From positions 1 through 64,000 of the forward strand of contig CAUJDN010000073.1 in the NCBI GenBank assembly GCA_963169195.1: a stretch of 64,000 nt of DNA. The letters run 5' to 3'. The stretch is from Acidobacteriota bacterium. Its GTDB lineage: Bacteria; Acidobacteriota; Vicinamibacteria; Vicinamibacterales; UBA2999. Under the pieces are notes generated by a model that had not been told where the DNA came from, ran no database searches, and was given only the letters and a program-made list of their open reading frames with translations. Below are positions 25,320 through 34,215 of this stretch, piece after piece (positions within the stretch are counted from its first letter, which is position 1; every line of letters starts with the position of its first letter). The position numbers were made by a program, and so were the translations under genes.

Positions 25320-26543
25320 ATGAGTCCACGCCGGAAGCTCACGGCCGTCGTTTGCGTCGTCGTCGCCGGGTTGGGCCTGGCCCAGTTGTGGATCGAACGC
25401 TCGCTGGCCGCCGAGGCGCAGGCGGGCGTGCAGGCGCCGCGCTTCGAGGTGGATCCGCTGTGGCCGAAGCCGCTCCCGAACCACTGGGTACTCGGCAACG
25501 CCATCGGGGTGTGGGTGGACGAGCAGGATCACGTCTGGATCGTCCATCGCGGATCCGACACGCTGAACAACAACGAGAAGGGGCTCGAGCTGAAGTCGGC
25601 GGACTGCTGCGCGGGCGCGCCGCCGGTGCTGGAGTTCGACGCGGCCGGCAACCTGCTGCGCCACTGGGGTGGCCCCGGGCCCGGCTACGACTGGCCGGCC
25701 TCGAACCACGGCATCGTCGTGGACCACGCGGGCAACGTGTGGATTGGCGGCAACGGCCCTGGCGACTCGCACATCGTGAAGTTCACGCGCGACGGCAGGT
25801 TCCTGGCACAGTACGGCAAGCCCAATGCGCGCGTCAGCGGCAAGACGTCCTCAGGCCAGCCGACGTTCGCGCGGGGCAGCTCGGACCCCGACAACTTCGG
25901 GCGGGTCGCCAAGATCTTCGTCGAGCCGAAGGCGAACGAAGCCTTCATCGCGGATGGCTACTTCAACCGCCGTGTGGCGGTGCTGGATGCGGCGACGGGT
26001 AAGATGAAGCGCTTCTGGGGCGCCTACGGCAAGCCGCCGGACGACTCCGTCGAGCTCGGGCCCTACGACCCGGCCGCGCCTCCGGCCACGCAGTTCCGCT
26101 CGCCGGTTCACTGCGCTGACGTGGCGAACGACGGTCTCGTCTACGTGTGCGATCGCGTGAACGATCGGCTCCAGGTCTTCAAGCAGGATGGCACGTTCGT
26201 GAAGGAGGTGTTCCTGGCGAAGAACACGAAGCTCTCGGGCTCGGTGTGGGACGTGGCATTCTCGCGGGACCCGCAGCAGCGGTATCTGTTCGTCGCCGAC
26301 GGCATCAACGACCGCATCTACATCCTGCAGCGCGACACGATGGAACTGCTCACCAGCTTCGGCGACGGGGGGCGCCAGCCGGGGCAGTTCTACGGCGTGC
26401 ACAGCATCGCCACCGATTCGCAGGGGAACATCTACACGACGGAGACCTGGGAAGGAAAGCGCCTGCAGAAGTTCGTCAACAAGGGCCTGGCGCCGGTGAC
26501 GACGATGCACCAGGGGACGGTGTGGCCGAGAGGAGGACGCTGA
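25320..26543 (+). CDS. Secreted NHL-repeat protein
   Basis: A 407-residue exported beta-propeller. The N-terminal signal (VVCVVVAGLGLAQLW) is followed by RFEVDPLWPKPLPNHWVLG, a start shared by a large family of soil-bacterial NHL proteins, and by five to six NHL blades (GVWVDEQDHVWIVHR, HGIVVDHAGNVWIGG, HSIATDSQGNIYTTE). A CC pair (DCCAGAPPVLEF) is conserved in such proteins. Start ATG 25320 has GGGAGCTGTC upstream. It lies 70 bp after the PQQ dehydrogenase and is probably cotranscribed. Function unknown. Confidence 0.75.
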   Translation: MSPRRKLTAVVCVVVAGLGLAQLWIERSLAAEAQAGVQAPRFEVDPLWPKPLPNHWVLGNAIGVWVDEQDHVWIVHRGSDTLNNNEKGLELKSADCCAGAPPVLEFDAAGNLLRHWGGPGPGYDWPASNHGIVVDHAGNVWIGGNGPGDSHIVKFTRDGRFLAQYGKPNARVSGKTSSGQPTFARGSSDPDNFGRVAKIFVEPKANEAFIADGYFNRRVAVLDAATGKMKRFWGAYGKPPDDSVELGPYDPAAPPATQFRSPVHCADVANDGLVYVCDRVNDRLQVFKQDGTFVKEVFLAKNTKLSGSVWDVAFSRDPQQRYLFVADGINDRIYILQRDTMELLTSFGDGGRQPGQFYGVHSIATDSQGNIYTTETWEGKRLQKFVNKGLAPVTTMHQGTVWPRGGR

Positions 26544-26591
26544 GGCGACGCTCAGGGCGGTCGCACATCGCGCGCTGTCCGGCCGGGCGCC

Positions 26592-26954
26592 TCACGGCTC
26601 CCGGTGGGCACTGAAGCTCCGAACCGCCTCCTCCTCCGACTCGAAGATCTCGAACACGCCGTCCAGCTTCGTCACCTGCATCAGCTCGCCTGCGCGGGAG
26701 GTGAGGTGCAGGAACTTCAGCCTCCCGCCCTTGCGAAACGCCGTCAGGTACTTGCAGGCGAGCATCCCGATGCCCGCGCTGTCGAGGCGCGTCACCTTCC
26801 GCAGATCGAGAACGATGTTCACCCGCCCCGTCCCGACGAGCCGATCGACACGGTCCCGCAGGGGGACCTCACCTTCCTCCAGGATCAGACGCCCTTCGAG
26901 TTCGAGGATCGTCACGTCACCCACGTGCCGTTCGGTGATGCGCATGGCACTCAT
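26592..26954 (-). CDS. STAS-domain anti-sigma factor antagonist
   Basis: A 120-residue SpoIIAA/RsbV-type STAS protein. The fold starts MRITERHVGDVTILELEG and carries the phosphorylatable serine in RLDSAGIGML (S59), the control point of partner switching: unphosphorylated STAS binds the kinase/anti-sigma factor and frees its target. No RsbW-type kinase lies next to it; the only PP2C-type phosphatase in the window is the response regulator at 46247. The ATG at 26954 is chosen for the AGAGGTG upstream. Confidence 0.85.
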   Translation of the reverse strand: MSAMRITERHVGDVTILELEGRLILEEGEVPLRDRVDRLVGTGRVNIVLDLRKVTRLDSAGIGMLACKYLTAFRKGGRLKFLHLTSRAGELMQVTKLDGVFEIFESEEEAVRSFSAHREP

Positions 26955-27020
26955 GGGAACACCTCTCGTCATCCCAGGTCGTTGATGCGGCGACGGTGCC
27001 GGCTGCCTGCGTCTGCCGTG

Positions 27021-27644
27021 CTACCGGCCGCCGCCCCTCGCCGGCTTCGCCAGGTACGCCTTTGACGCCGCCTCGTCCTTGAGCGGCGTTACCTTGTCCG
27101 GATCGATCCGCACCATCACGTAGTCGATGTGGTCGTCGATCTTCGTGAACCAGTGCCCCGTCCCTGCCGGGATCACGACCACGTCACCGGCCTTGATGTC
27201 GTGCGCGACACCGTTCCGGATCTCCGACCCGTTGTTGCCCGGCCCGTTGAACTCGCGCACGGTCTGGAGCGTGGCGGGCCGGCGCTGGCGGTTGACGATG
27301 TCCGGCCCGAGGACGAGCGTCGCGGAGCCGTCCAGGATGTAGTAGACCTCGCTGACCAGGTCGTGCTCGGCCACCGAGTTCGCGAGCGGCGCGTCCAGCT
27401 TGCCGCGATGCACCATGCCGATGCCGACGTGCGCCTTGCCGATCTCGACATCGCGCACCTGCTGATCGGTGAGCTTCTCGGCGATGGCCTTCTGCAGGTA
27501 CGCCTCGATCTCGCTGGCCGGGATGTAGTAGCCCGGGCACATCGCGCAGGTGGGCTGCGGGTCGGTCGGATTGATCGTCGCCTGCGCCAGCATCGCGGCC
27601 ATGCCGCACAGGACACCGATGAACAGGGTCGCCATCGTCCTCAC
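27021..27644 (-). CDS. Secreted cupin-domain protein
   Basis: A 207-residue protein with a signal peptide (MATLFIGVLCGMAAMLAQA) and a C-terminal cupin barrel. The two cupin motifs are seen as H-x5-EVYYILDGSATLVLG and GDVVVIPAGTGHWFTKID. A CAMCPGYY segment near the N-terminus provides two cysteines. The GTG at 27644 is used because GGAGG lies six bases ahead. Probably metal-binding; reaction unknown. Confidence 0.75.
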   Translation of the reverse strand: MRTMATLFIGVLCGMAAMLAQATINPTDPQPTCAMCPGYYIPASEIEAYLQKAIAEKLTDQQVRDVEIGKAHVGIGMVHRGKLDAPLANSVAEHDLVSEVYYILDGSATLVLGPDIVNRQRRPATLQTVREFNGPGNNGSEIRNGVAHDIKAGDVVVIPAGTGHWFTKIDDHIDYVMVRIDPDKVTPLKDEAASKAYLAKPARGGGR

Positions 27645-27657
27645 GCTGATCCTCCCT

Positions 27658-27693
27658 CGTCTGCCTTCTGCCTATTGCCTTCTGCCTTCTATC
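27658..27693. repeat. TGCCTTC short repeat between cupin and aquaporin genes
   Basis: Four imperfect TGCCTTC/TGCCTAT units in a row, CT-rich on the plus strand. Similar in place to the 8-bp arrays elsewhere but with a 7-bp unit; it reaches the aquaporin stop. Confidence 0.6.
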
Positions 27694-28405
27694 AGTCCCC
27701 CGCTCCCGATTTGTCGTTTCCGGCAATCGCCGGGTACACCACGCCCGCGATCGCGGCACCGACGATGGGCGCGATCCAGAACAGCCATAGCTGCGCGAGG
27801 GCCCATCCGCCGACGAAGACGGCCGGCCCGGTGCTGCGGGCGGGGTTGACCGAGAGGTTCGTCACGGGAATGCCGATGAGGTGGATCAACGTCAGGCAGA
27901 GCCCGATGGCGATGGGCGCAAAGCCCTGCGGCGCGCGCGAGTCGGTCGATCCGAGGATGACGACGAGGAAGAACGCCGTCAGCACGACCTCGGCGACGAG
28001 GGCCGCCATCATCGAGTACTGGCCCGGCGAGTGCTCGGCGTAGCCGTTGCTGGCGAAGCCGGCGCTCACGTCGAAGCCCGGCGCGCCACTGGCGATGACG
28101 TACAGCGTGGCGGCGCCGAGCACGCCCCCAATCACCTGCGCCCCGACGTAGGCCGGCAGGTCCGACGCGGGGAACCGGCGGGCCACGAGCAGGCCGACCG
28201 ACACCGCCGGGTTGAGGTGGCAGCCCGACACGTGGCCGATGGCATACGCCATCGTCAGCACGGTGAGGCCGAAGGCCAGCGACACGCCGAGCAGGCCGAT
28301 CCCCACGTCGGGAAACGCCGCCGCCAGCACCGCGCTGCCACATCCGCCGAACACGAGCCAGAACGTTCCCAGCAGTTCCGCCGCCGCCCGTTTGCCGATC
28401 GCCAT
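27692..28405 (-). CDS. aqpZ: Aquaporin Z-type water channel
   Basis: A 237-residue MIP-family channel with six membrane helices. Both half-helix motifs are present, HLNPAVS and [10 protein letters not shown], and the residues of the aromatic/arginine filter (NPAR) favour water over glycerol. [29 protein letters not shown] is the standard AqpZ start. ATG 28405 follows AAGGGAGG. Single gene, with a DinB gene upstream in the same direction. Confidence 0.92.
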   Translation of the reverse strand: MAIGKRAAAELLGTFWLVFGGCGSAVLAAAFPDVGIGLLGVSLAFGLTVLTMAYAIGHVSGCHLNPAVSVGLLVARRFPASDLPAYVGAQVIGGVLGAATLYVIASGAPGFDVSAGFASNGYAEHSPGQYSMMAALVAEVVLTAFFLVVILGSTDSRAPQGFAPIAIGLCLTLIHLIGIPVTNLSVNPARSTGPAVFVGGWALAQLWLFWIAPIVGAAIAGVVYPAIAGNDKSGAGD

Positions 28406-28473
28406 GGCGCCTCCCTTGGGCCGCGTGTGGCGACCCGTAACGTGGCCTTCCGCCGCAGGGCCGTGACCGCGCG

Positions 28474-29067
28474 TCACTTGCTCCAGGGCGGCACGATCTG
28501 GTTCATCCGCGCGTAGGCAATCATCTGCCCCAGGTGCTCGTGCATGTCGCCGCCGACGAGCAGCGCCACCTGCGCCGCGGACCGCGGCTGGCCCATCACG
28601 GTGCGCTTGCCGGTCAGCGTCGCCGGGTCCAGCGCCTCGAGCGCGGCCTTCGCGTGCGCGAACCCCTTGTTGATGTGCTCGATGATCTGCGCCTTGTCGG
28701 TGATGGCCCGGAGCTTGGCCATCTCCTCGCGGCTGCCGAGCTCCGCCGGCTTGGCGCCGAAGGAGTTCGGCACGAACGAGTAGCCTTCCATCGCGGCCAG
28801 CATCAGCACCTCGCTCACCGAGCGGACACCCTCCATCGGGCGCCAGGTGTACTTGTCCTGCGGGAACGCCTGCGCGAGGCCGACGAACTTGCCGCGCATG
28901 ACCTCGAGGTCCGCGAGGAACGATGTCCTCAGCTCGGCGACGGACTCCTTCGTCATCACGTCCTGCGCGCGCGCGTCCGGGGGCAGCGCGACGAGACCGG
29001 CGAACACGGCGAGGCACGCCAGACCGGCAAGGGTGCGGCGGGTGGGCTGGAAAGAGCTGCGGATCAT
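28474..29067 (-). CDS. Secreted DinB-like four-helix protein
   Basis: A 197-residue protein with a signal peptide ([23 protein letters not shown]) and a DinB four-helix bundle: [28 protein letters not shown] and [17 protein letters not shown] are typical. Many DinB proteins bind a metal through three histidines; here only the C-terminal H pair is clear, so metal binding may be lost. AGGAGG lies before the ATG. It is close to the ThDP enzyme gene upstream (38 bp). Confidence 0.75.
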   Translation of the reverse strand: MIRSSFQPTRRTLAGLACLAVFAGLVALPPDARAQDVMTKESVAELRTSFLADLEVMRGKFVGLAQAFPQDKYTWRPMEGVRSVSEVLMLAAMEGYSFVPNSFGAKPAELGSREEMAKLRAITDKAQIIEHINKGFAHAKAALEALDPATLTGKRTVMGQPRSAAQVALLVGGDMHEHLGQMIAYARMNQIVPPWSK

Positions 29068-29076
29068 GGGACCTCC

Positions 29077-29108
29077 TGGGGTTCTCGGGTTCTCGGGTTC
29101 TCAGGCTA
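29077..29108. repeat. 8-bp tandem repeat (TCGGGTTC), 4 units
   Basis: Units TGGGGTTC, TCGGGTTC, TCGGGTTC, TCAGGCTA run in phase; the last contains the stop codon of the ThDP enzyme gene. Member of the octamer-array class described in findings. Confidence 0.7.
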
Positions 29109-30728
29109 GAACATCCGCCGGTAGTCCTCGTAGTTCACAGGGACGGCGATGACGAGGCTCCGCCCTTCGGCCAGGGCGAGGGCTGCGGCCGAGGCCAGCT
29201 CGCCGGGGTCGCTCGTGCGCAGTGCCTCCACGCCGCACGCCTCCGCCATCTTCACCGTGTCGATGCGCCCGAAGTCCATGCGATAGGGCTCGAGCTTGCG
29301 GGTCTCCTGCGCCAGCTTGATGAGCGAGTAGCTGCCGTCCTCGAGGACAATGGTGACGAAGCGTGCGCCGACGCGGTCCGCGGTCTCCAGTTCCTGCGCG
29401 TTCATCGAGAAGCCGCCATCACCCACGGCGGCCAGCACGGGCGCCTCCGGGCGCGCCAGCTTCGCGCCGATCGCCGCGCCCAATCCATAGGCCATGCCCG
29501 ACAGGCCGTTCGACATCCAGAACGTCTCGGGCTGCCGGCTCGGCCAGAACTGGCCGAACAGGTACTTGTGCGACCCGACATCGGTGGTGACGAGGGTCTC
29601 CGGGGGCGCGACGCCGGCGAGCGCGCGGACGATGTCGCCCGGCCACATGGTGCCGGGCGCCGATGCGTGCCCGTCGAGGATTGCGCGGCGCCGCTGCTGG
29701 AACGACGCGAACGGGGCGTTCCACGCTCGCGGCGCGTCCTCCAGGGCCAGCGCGTCGAGCAGCGAGGCGTGCTCCACGAGCTCCACGGCCGGCGGAGACA
29801 CATCGCAGGCATTCGGCGCCTCGAGCACCCAGTGGATGGGCAGCTCCGCATGCCAGGTCTTGTCGATCTCCACCGGATCCAGGCCGAAGCCGATCCGCAG
29901 GTCCGCGGCGGCAATCGCCTCGCACAACAGGGCATCCGCGGCCATGCCGCCCACGACGCCGACGAAGTTGGGCCCCGACTCGTCCACCACGCCCTTCACC
30001 TTGGGCGTCACCGCCACCGGCAGGTCCCAGGCCGCGAGCCACCGCTGGAGGCGATGCGTGTTGGCCGGGTCGAAGCCGAGCCCGACGAGGACCAGGGGAC
30101 GATCGGCGCCGGCCAACCGGTCGCGAAGTCGCCGGGCGGCGACGGCGGGATCGCCGCCAGGAACGACCAGCGTCGGCGCGATGCTCCGCCGCGGCTCGGC
30201 TTCGGGGCGCGCTGCCGGCTCGAGCGCCTCTCGGGCCGACAGCGTGAGGTAGACGGCGCCGAACGGCCGCGTAACCGACGCCGCCAGCGCGCGGGGCACC
30301 ACGGTGGCGACGTTCCCGGCGGTCACGGCCGTCACGTAGCGGCTGACGGGGCGGAAGATCTCGTGAAGCGGCAGCTTCTGGTGCGTGTGCGCGGCGGGGA
30401 ACTCGTCCGGAATCTGTGCCGTGATGGCCACGAGCGGCTCCTGATCCAGCCAGGCGTGGCTCATCGGCAGCAGCAGGTTGGCCGCGCCCGGCCCGAGCGT
30501 GGCGACGACCACACCGGGCTGGCCGCGAAGCTTGCCGTAGACCGCGGCCGCCAACCCGGCGTTCGACTCGTGCCGCATGAGGACGAAGTCCACCCCCGCC
30601 TTCCGGAGCTCGTCGATGAGCACCAGGACTTCGCCGCCGGGAAGCCCGAAGACACGGTCGATGCCGGCGTCGGCGATGAGGCGTGCGGCGACGGCGGCGG
30701 TGGTCACATCGGCCATGCGAACCCGCAT
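29106..30728 (-). CDS. Thiamine diphosphate enzyme, acetolactate synthase-like
   Basis: A 540-residue ThDP-dependent enzyme of the acetolactate synthase/benzoylformate decarboxylase group. The catalytic glutamate is E54 in MRHESNAG; the central FAD/NAD-like domain follows; the ThDP-magnesium motif is [14 protein letters not shown] in the C-terminal third. It ends in [10 protein letters not shown], the usual end of this clade, related to ALS-like enzymes without the regulatory subunit. Substrates are 2-keto acids; product unknown. Start 30728 or 30716 (MADVTT). It starts only 13 bp from the divergent amidohydrolase. Confidence 0.82.
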   Translation of the reverse strand: MRVRMADVTTAAVAARLIADAGIDRVFGLPGGEVLVLIDELRKAGVDFVLMRHESNAGLAAAVYGKLRGQPGVVVATLGPGAANLLLPMSHAWLDQEPLVAITAQIPDEFPAAHTHQKLPLHEIFRPVSRYVTAVTAGNVATVVPRALAASVTRPFGAVYLTLSAREALEPAARPEAEPRRSIAPTLVVPGGDPAVAARRLRDRLAGADRPLVLVGLGFDPANTHRLQRWLAAWDLPVAVTPKVKGVVDESGPNFVGVVGGMAADALLCEAIAAADLRIGFGLDPVEIDKTWHAELPIHWVLEAPNACDVSPPAVELVEHASLLDALALEDAPRAWNAPFASFQQRRRAILDGHASAPGTMWPGDIVRALAGVAPPETLVTTDVGSHKYLFGQFWPSRQPETFWMSNGLSGMAYGLGAAIGAKLARPEAPVLAAVGDGGFSMNAQELETADRVGARFVTIVLEDGSYSLIKLAQETRKLEPYRMDFGRIDTVKMAEACGVEALRTSDPGELASAAALALAEGRSLVIAVPVNYEDYRRMF

Positions 30729-30741
30729 GCTACCTTACGCC

Positions 30742-32037
30742 ATGCTCAGAACGCACCCCCGCTTGCGCGGGGCTGTCCCACTCGCCCTGGTCCTGGCCGG
30801 CGCAGCGACCTCCGCCGTGTGCCGGTCGTCCGCGCCCGAGCCGTCGGCGCCCGCCTCGACCGTCACGGTCTACGAAGGCGCGCGCCTGGTGGACGGCCGC
30901 GGCGGCCCGGCCCTCGAGAACGCGACGCTCGTCGTGGATGGCGGTCGATTCGTCGCGGTGGGCCCGGCCGGCCAGGTGACGGCGCCCGCCGGGGCCACAC
31001 GCGTGAGCCTCGCGGGCAAGACGGTCATCCCGGCGCTGGTCGATGCGCACACCCATCCGACCACCTCCCGCGAGACGCTCGTCGAGCAGCTGCGCGCCAA
31101 GGCGTACTTCGGCGTCGGCGCCATTCTCAGCATGGGCCTCGACACCGGCACGGCCGCCGTCAACCTGCGCCACGAGGCCATCCCCGGCGCCGCGCGCCTG
31201 CGCACCGCGGGCCGGGGCATCACCGCGCCCGAGCCCGGCCGGAGCGAAGCGCCGTTCTGGGTCACCACCGAAGACGACGCCCGCAGGGCCGTTCAGGAGA
31301 TGGCCGCGCTGAAGGTGGACATCATCAAGATCTGGGTGGACGATCGCGACGGCAAGTACAGGAGGCTCCCGCCGGAGCTCTACACGGCCGTCATCGACGA
31401 GGCGCACGCGCACGGCCTCCGGGTGGCCGCGCACATCTACGCACTGGAGGATGCGAAGGGCCTCCTGAAGGCCGGCGTGGATGCCTTCGCACACGGCGTC
31501 CGCGATCGCGATGTCGATGACCAGTTCATCGCGATGGTGAAGGCGCGCCCGGAGGTGGTGCTCATCCCCAACATGCCGGACCGCGGCGTGGCCCAGGATT
31601 ATGGCTGGCTCTCCGGCAGCATGCCGGCCGGCGCGCTCGAGCAGCTCCAGGCCGGGGCCGCCGATCGGCCCGAGGCGCAGAAGACGTTCGGCATCCAGGC
31701 GCGCAACCTCGCGAAACTGAACGAGGCCGGCATGACCATCGCGATGGGCACCGACGGCTACTCGCCGTGGAGCCAGCACGTGGAGATGGCCGACATGGTG
31801 GCATCGGGCATGACGCCCGGCCAGGTCATCGTCGCGGCCACGAAGAATGCCGCCGCGCTGCTGCAGCTGGCCGACACCGGCACGGTCGAAGCCGGCAAGC
31901 GCGCCGACTTCGTCGTGCTGGACGCCAACCCGCTGGAGGACATCACCAACACGCGGAAGATCTCCGCCGTCTACCTCGCGGGCATGGCCGTCGATCGCGA
32001 CGCGGTGCGCGCGCGGCTCACGAGCCCGGCACCGTAG
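30742..32037 (+). CDS. Secreted imidazolonepropionase-like amidohydrolase
   Basis: A 431-residue amidohydrolase of the Xaa-Pro dipeptidase/imidazolonepropionase-like type. It has an N-terminal hydrophobic leader with a cysteine in AVCRSS, possibly a lipobox. Metal-site motifs are ALVDAHTHPT, KIWVDD (in place of the carboxylated lysine strand), AAHIYALEDAKGLLKAGVDAFAHG and MGTDGY. The C-terminal TGTVEAGKRADFVVLDANPLEDI is the standard end. Such enzymes hydrolyse dipeptides or organophosphates; substrate unknown. The start is just 5 nt after a TACCTT hexamer, another leaderless candidate. Confidence 0.85.
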   Translation: MLRTHPRLRGAVPLALVLAGAATSAVCRSSAPEPSAPASTVTVYEGARLVDGRGGPALENATLVVDGGRFVAVGPAGQVTAPAGATRVSLAGKTVIPALVDAHTHPTTSRETLVEQLRAKAYFGVGAILSMGLDTGTAAVNLRHEAIPGAARLRTAGRGITAPEPGRSEAPFWVTTEDDARRAVQEMAALKVDIIKIWVDDRDGKYRRLPPELYTAVIDEAHAHGLRVAAHIYALEDAKGLLKAGVDAFAHGVRDRDVDDQFIAMVKARPEVVLIPNMPDRGVAQDYGWLSGSMPAGALEQLQAGAADRPEAQKTFGIQARNLAKLNEAGMTIAMGTDGYSPWSQHVEMADMVASGMTPGQVIVAATKNAAALLQLADTGTVEAGKRADFVVLDANPLEDITNTRKISAVYLAGMAVDRDAVRARLTSPAP

Positions 32038-32157
32038 CCCCCTTCGGCTCGCGTCGGCGACGGGTTTCAGCCGATCGGGTCGAAAGCACATCGGGCGCGT
32101 CCCCCGGCTCGCACGAGGGACTTCGGCCGCGACGCGCGCGGTGCCCGGACTTCCCCC

Positions 32158-32163
32158 TATACT
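32158..32163 (+). promoter_or_regulatory. Candidate -10 box (leaderless) for the EF-hand propeller
   Basis: TATACT ends 5 nt before the ATG at 32169 with no Shine-Dalgarno between. Confidence 0.5.
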
Positions 32164-32168
32164 CCGGC

Positions 32169-33599
32169 ATGCGCTTCCGCTCTCTGGCGATCTTGTGTGT
32201 GCTCGCGATGGCGGGCTCGGCCCTCCATGCCGCCGACGCTCCCGACTGGTCCCGCTTCCGCGGTCCCAACGGCTCTGGCATCTCCACCGCGACGAAGGTC
32301 CCGACGGAGTTCGGTCCGACCAAGAACCTGGTTTGGCGGCTGGCGCTGCCTCCGGGGCACTCGTCGCCCATCCTCCACGGCGATCGCCTCTACCTCACGG
32401 CCTTCCGCGGCGACGAGCTGGTGACGCTCGCCATCGATCGGCATCGCGGCCGGATCCTGTGGGAGCGTGCCGCGCCGCCGGTGCACACGCGCGTCGTCGA
32501 CAAGCGCAACAACGCCGCCTCGCCCAGCCCCGCCGTCGAGGAGAACGGCGTCTACGCGTTCTTCCCGGACTACGGACTCGTGGCGTACGACGCGGCTGGC
32601 ACTCAGCTCTGGACCATGCCGCTTGGCCCGTTCAACAACATCTACGGCATGGGCGCCTCGCCGATCATCGTCGGGGACCTGCTGGTGCTGGCGTGCGATC
32701 AGAGCCTCGGCTCGTACCTGGTGGCGATTGACAAGCGCACCGGCAGGATGCGGTGGAGGGTCGATCGGCCCGAGGCGAAGAGCGGCCACTCGACGCCCAT
32801 CCTGTGGAAGGGACCCGATGGCAGGGATCAGATCCTGCTGCCCGGCTCCTTCTTCCTCACCGCCTACGACGCGGCGACGGGCCGCAAGGTCTGGTGGGTC
32901 GGCGGACTGTCGTTCGAGATGAAGTCCACGCCCGTGATGGGCGGCGACACCATCTACGTGAACGGATACGGCGCGCCCGTGAACGACCCCGGGAACAAGG
33001 TGTCGGTGCCGGCGGCAGACGAGGTGTGGAAGACGGCTGACGCCGACGGCGATGGCGTCATCTCGAAGGCGGAGTTCCCGACGTTCACGCCGGCGTTCTG
33101 GTTCGAGGTCGCAGATCTCGACACGAACGGCACGCTCACGAAGGACGAGTGGGCCTACTACCGCGCCGCGCTCGATTCCGAGAACGGGATGCTCGCCATC
33201 CGCCTGGGCGGCTCGGGCGACATGAGCGACACCGCCATCCGCTGGAAGTACCAGCGCACCGTGCCGCAGCTTCCTTCCCCGCTCCTCTACCGCGGCGTGC
33301 TCTACATGATCAACGACAACGGCATCGTCACGACGCTGGACCCCGAGACGGGCGAGCGCATCAGGCAGGGGCGGCTCACCGGCGCGCCGGGTGCGCACTT
33401 CTCGTCGCCGGTGGCGGCCGACGGCCACATCTTCTTCACCAGCGAGGCCGGCGCGGTCGTGGTGGTGGATCCGGGCGGCGAGATCACACCGAAGGTGGTG
33501 AACGACCTCGGCGAGGACGCCTACGCGACGCCAGCGTTCGCCGACGGGCGGATCTACGTCAGGACGATCGCGGCGCTGTACGCGTTCGGGGGGTCTTGA
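32169..33599 (+). CDS. PQQ-like beta-propeller with an inserted EF-hand pair
   Basis: A 476-residue secreted propeller. Signal peptide ends LHAADA; DWSRFRGPNGSGIS is the start shared by planctomycete/acidobacterial 'PQQ-binding-like' proteins, and blades show GDRLYLTAF, LVAIDKRTGRMRW, SPLLYRGVLYMI and SSPVAADGHIFFTS. Between blades lie two EF-hand loops, DADGDGVISKAE (291-302) and DLDTNGTLTKDE (316-327), both with all calcium ligands. Calcium may set the shape of the insert. An octamer repeat starts inside its stop region. Function unknown. Confidence 0.82.
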   Translation: MRFRSLAILCVLAMAGSALHAADAPDWSRFRGPNGSGISTATKVPTEFGPTKNLVWRLALPPGHSSPILHGDRLYLTAFRGDELVTLAIDRHRGRILWERAAPPVHTRVVDKRNNAASPSPAVEENGVYAFFPDYGLVAYDAAGTQLWTMPLGPFNNIYGMGASPIIVGDLLVLACDQSLGSYLVAIDKRTGRMRWRVDRPEAKSGHSTPILWKGPDGRDQILLPGSFFLTAYDAATGRKVWWVGGLSFEMKSTPVMGGDTIYVNGYGAPVNDPGNKVSVPAADEVWKTADADGDGVISKAEFPTFTPAFWFEVADLDTNGTLTKDEWAYYRAALDSENGMLAIRLGGSGDMSDTAIRWKYQRTVPQLPSPLLYRGVLYMINDNGIVTTLDPETGERIRQGRLTGAPGAHFSSPVAADGHIFFTSEAGAVVVVDPGGEITPKVVNDLGEDAYATPAFADGRIYVRTIAALYAFGGS

Positions 33600-33651
33600 G
33601 GGCTTGAGGTCCTGAGGTCTTGAGGGCTTGAGGGCTTGAGGGCTTGGGGGG
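33596..33651. repeat. 8-bp tandem repeat (TTGAGGGC), 7 units
   Basis: Seven in-phase 8-bp units from TTGAGGGC to TTGGGGGG. The first unit contains the TGA stop (33597-33599) of the propeller gene. G-rich on the plus strand. Confidence 0.85.
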
Positions 33652-33723
33652 GTGGGGGCGTGAGCCGCGTCGGGATTCAAGCCGGCGCAGGGAGTGCCGA
33701 TTATCCCGGTCGCAGGAGATTCC

Positions 33724-34215
33724 GTGACGGCCCATCCCGAGCTATCCGCCTTCCGGGTGGAGAAGCAGCGGCGCCCGGCCACGATCACCCTCTCGAGTGG
33801 TGAGTCGGTGGAGGGCAGCTTCTTCCTCTCGCACGCCAGCGCACGTCACCCCGGTCCCGAGCGCGTCGCCGAGCTGATGAACGGCGAGCCCGGCTTCTTT
33901 CCCTTCGAACTGCGCGGTGCCGGTGCGCCCAGGACCGTGCTGCTGAACCGGGCGGAGGTGCTCACCGTCCGTCTGCCCGACGACGAGGCGCGGCACGAGC
34001 CGGGCTACGACGTGGCGACGCCCCACCTGGTGGCGATCGGGCTCTCGCGCGGTCCCCGCCTGATGGGTGAGGTCCGCGTGTACGGCCCCGGTGGTCACGA
34101 CCGGCTGAGCGACTGGACGCGCGATCCGGAACCGTTCCGTTACCTCGAGTGCGCGCACGAGACCCTGCTGGTCAACATGCGTCACGTCATCGACGTGAGC
34201 GAGGCGCTCCCATGA
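33724..34215 (+). CDS. Uncharacterised protein coupled to pilT
   Basis: A 163-residue soluble protein without signal peptide that I cannot assign. It shows two repeated strand-rich halves: ATITLSSGESVEGSFFLSHAS...PFELRGAGAPRTVLLNRAEVLTV and LVAIGLSRGPRLMGEVRVYGP...PFRYLECAHETLLVNMRHVIDV. Such doubled small beta-barrels are often regulators or adaptors. GTG 33724 is supported by AGGAG five bases ahead. Its stop overlaps the pilT start (ATGA), so it probably works with the pilus retraction motor. Confidence 0.6.
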   Translation: MTAHPELSAFRVEKQRRPATITLSSGESVEGSFFLSHASARHPGPERVAELMNGEPGFFPFELRGAGAPRTVLLNRAEVLTVRLPDDEARHEPGYDVATPHLVAIGLSRGPRLMGEVRVYGPGGHDRLSDWTRDPEPFRYLECAHETLLVNMRHVIDVSEALP

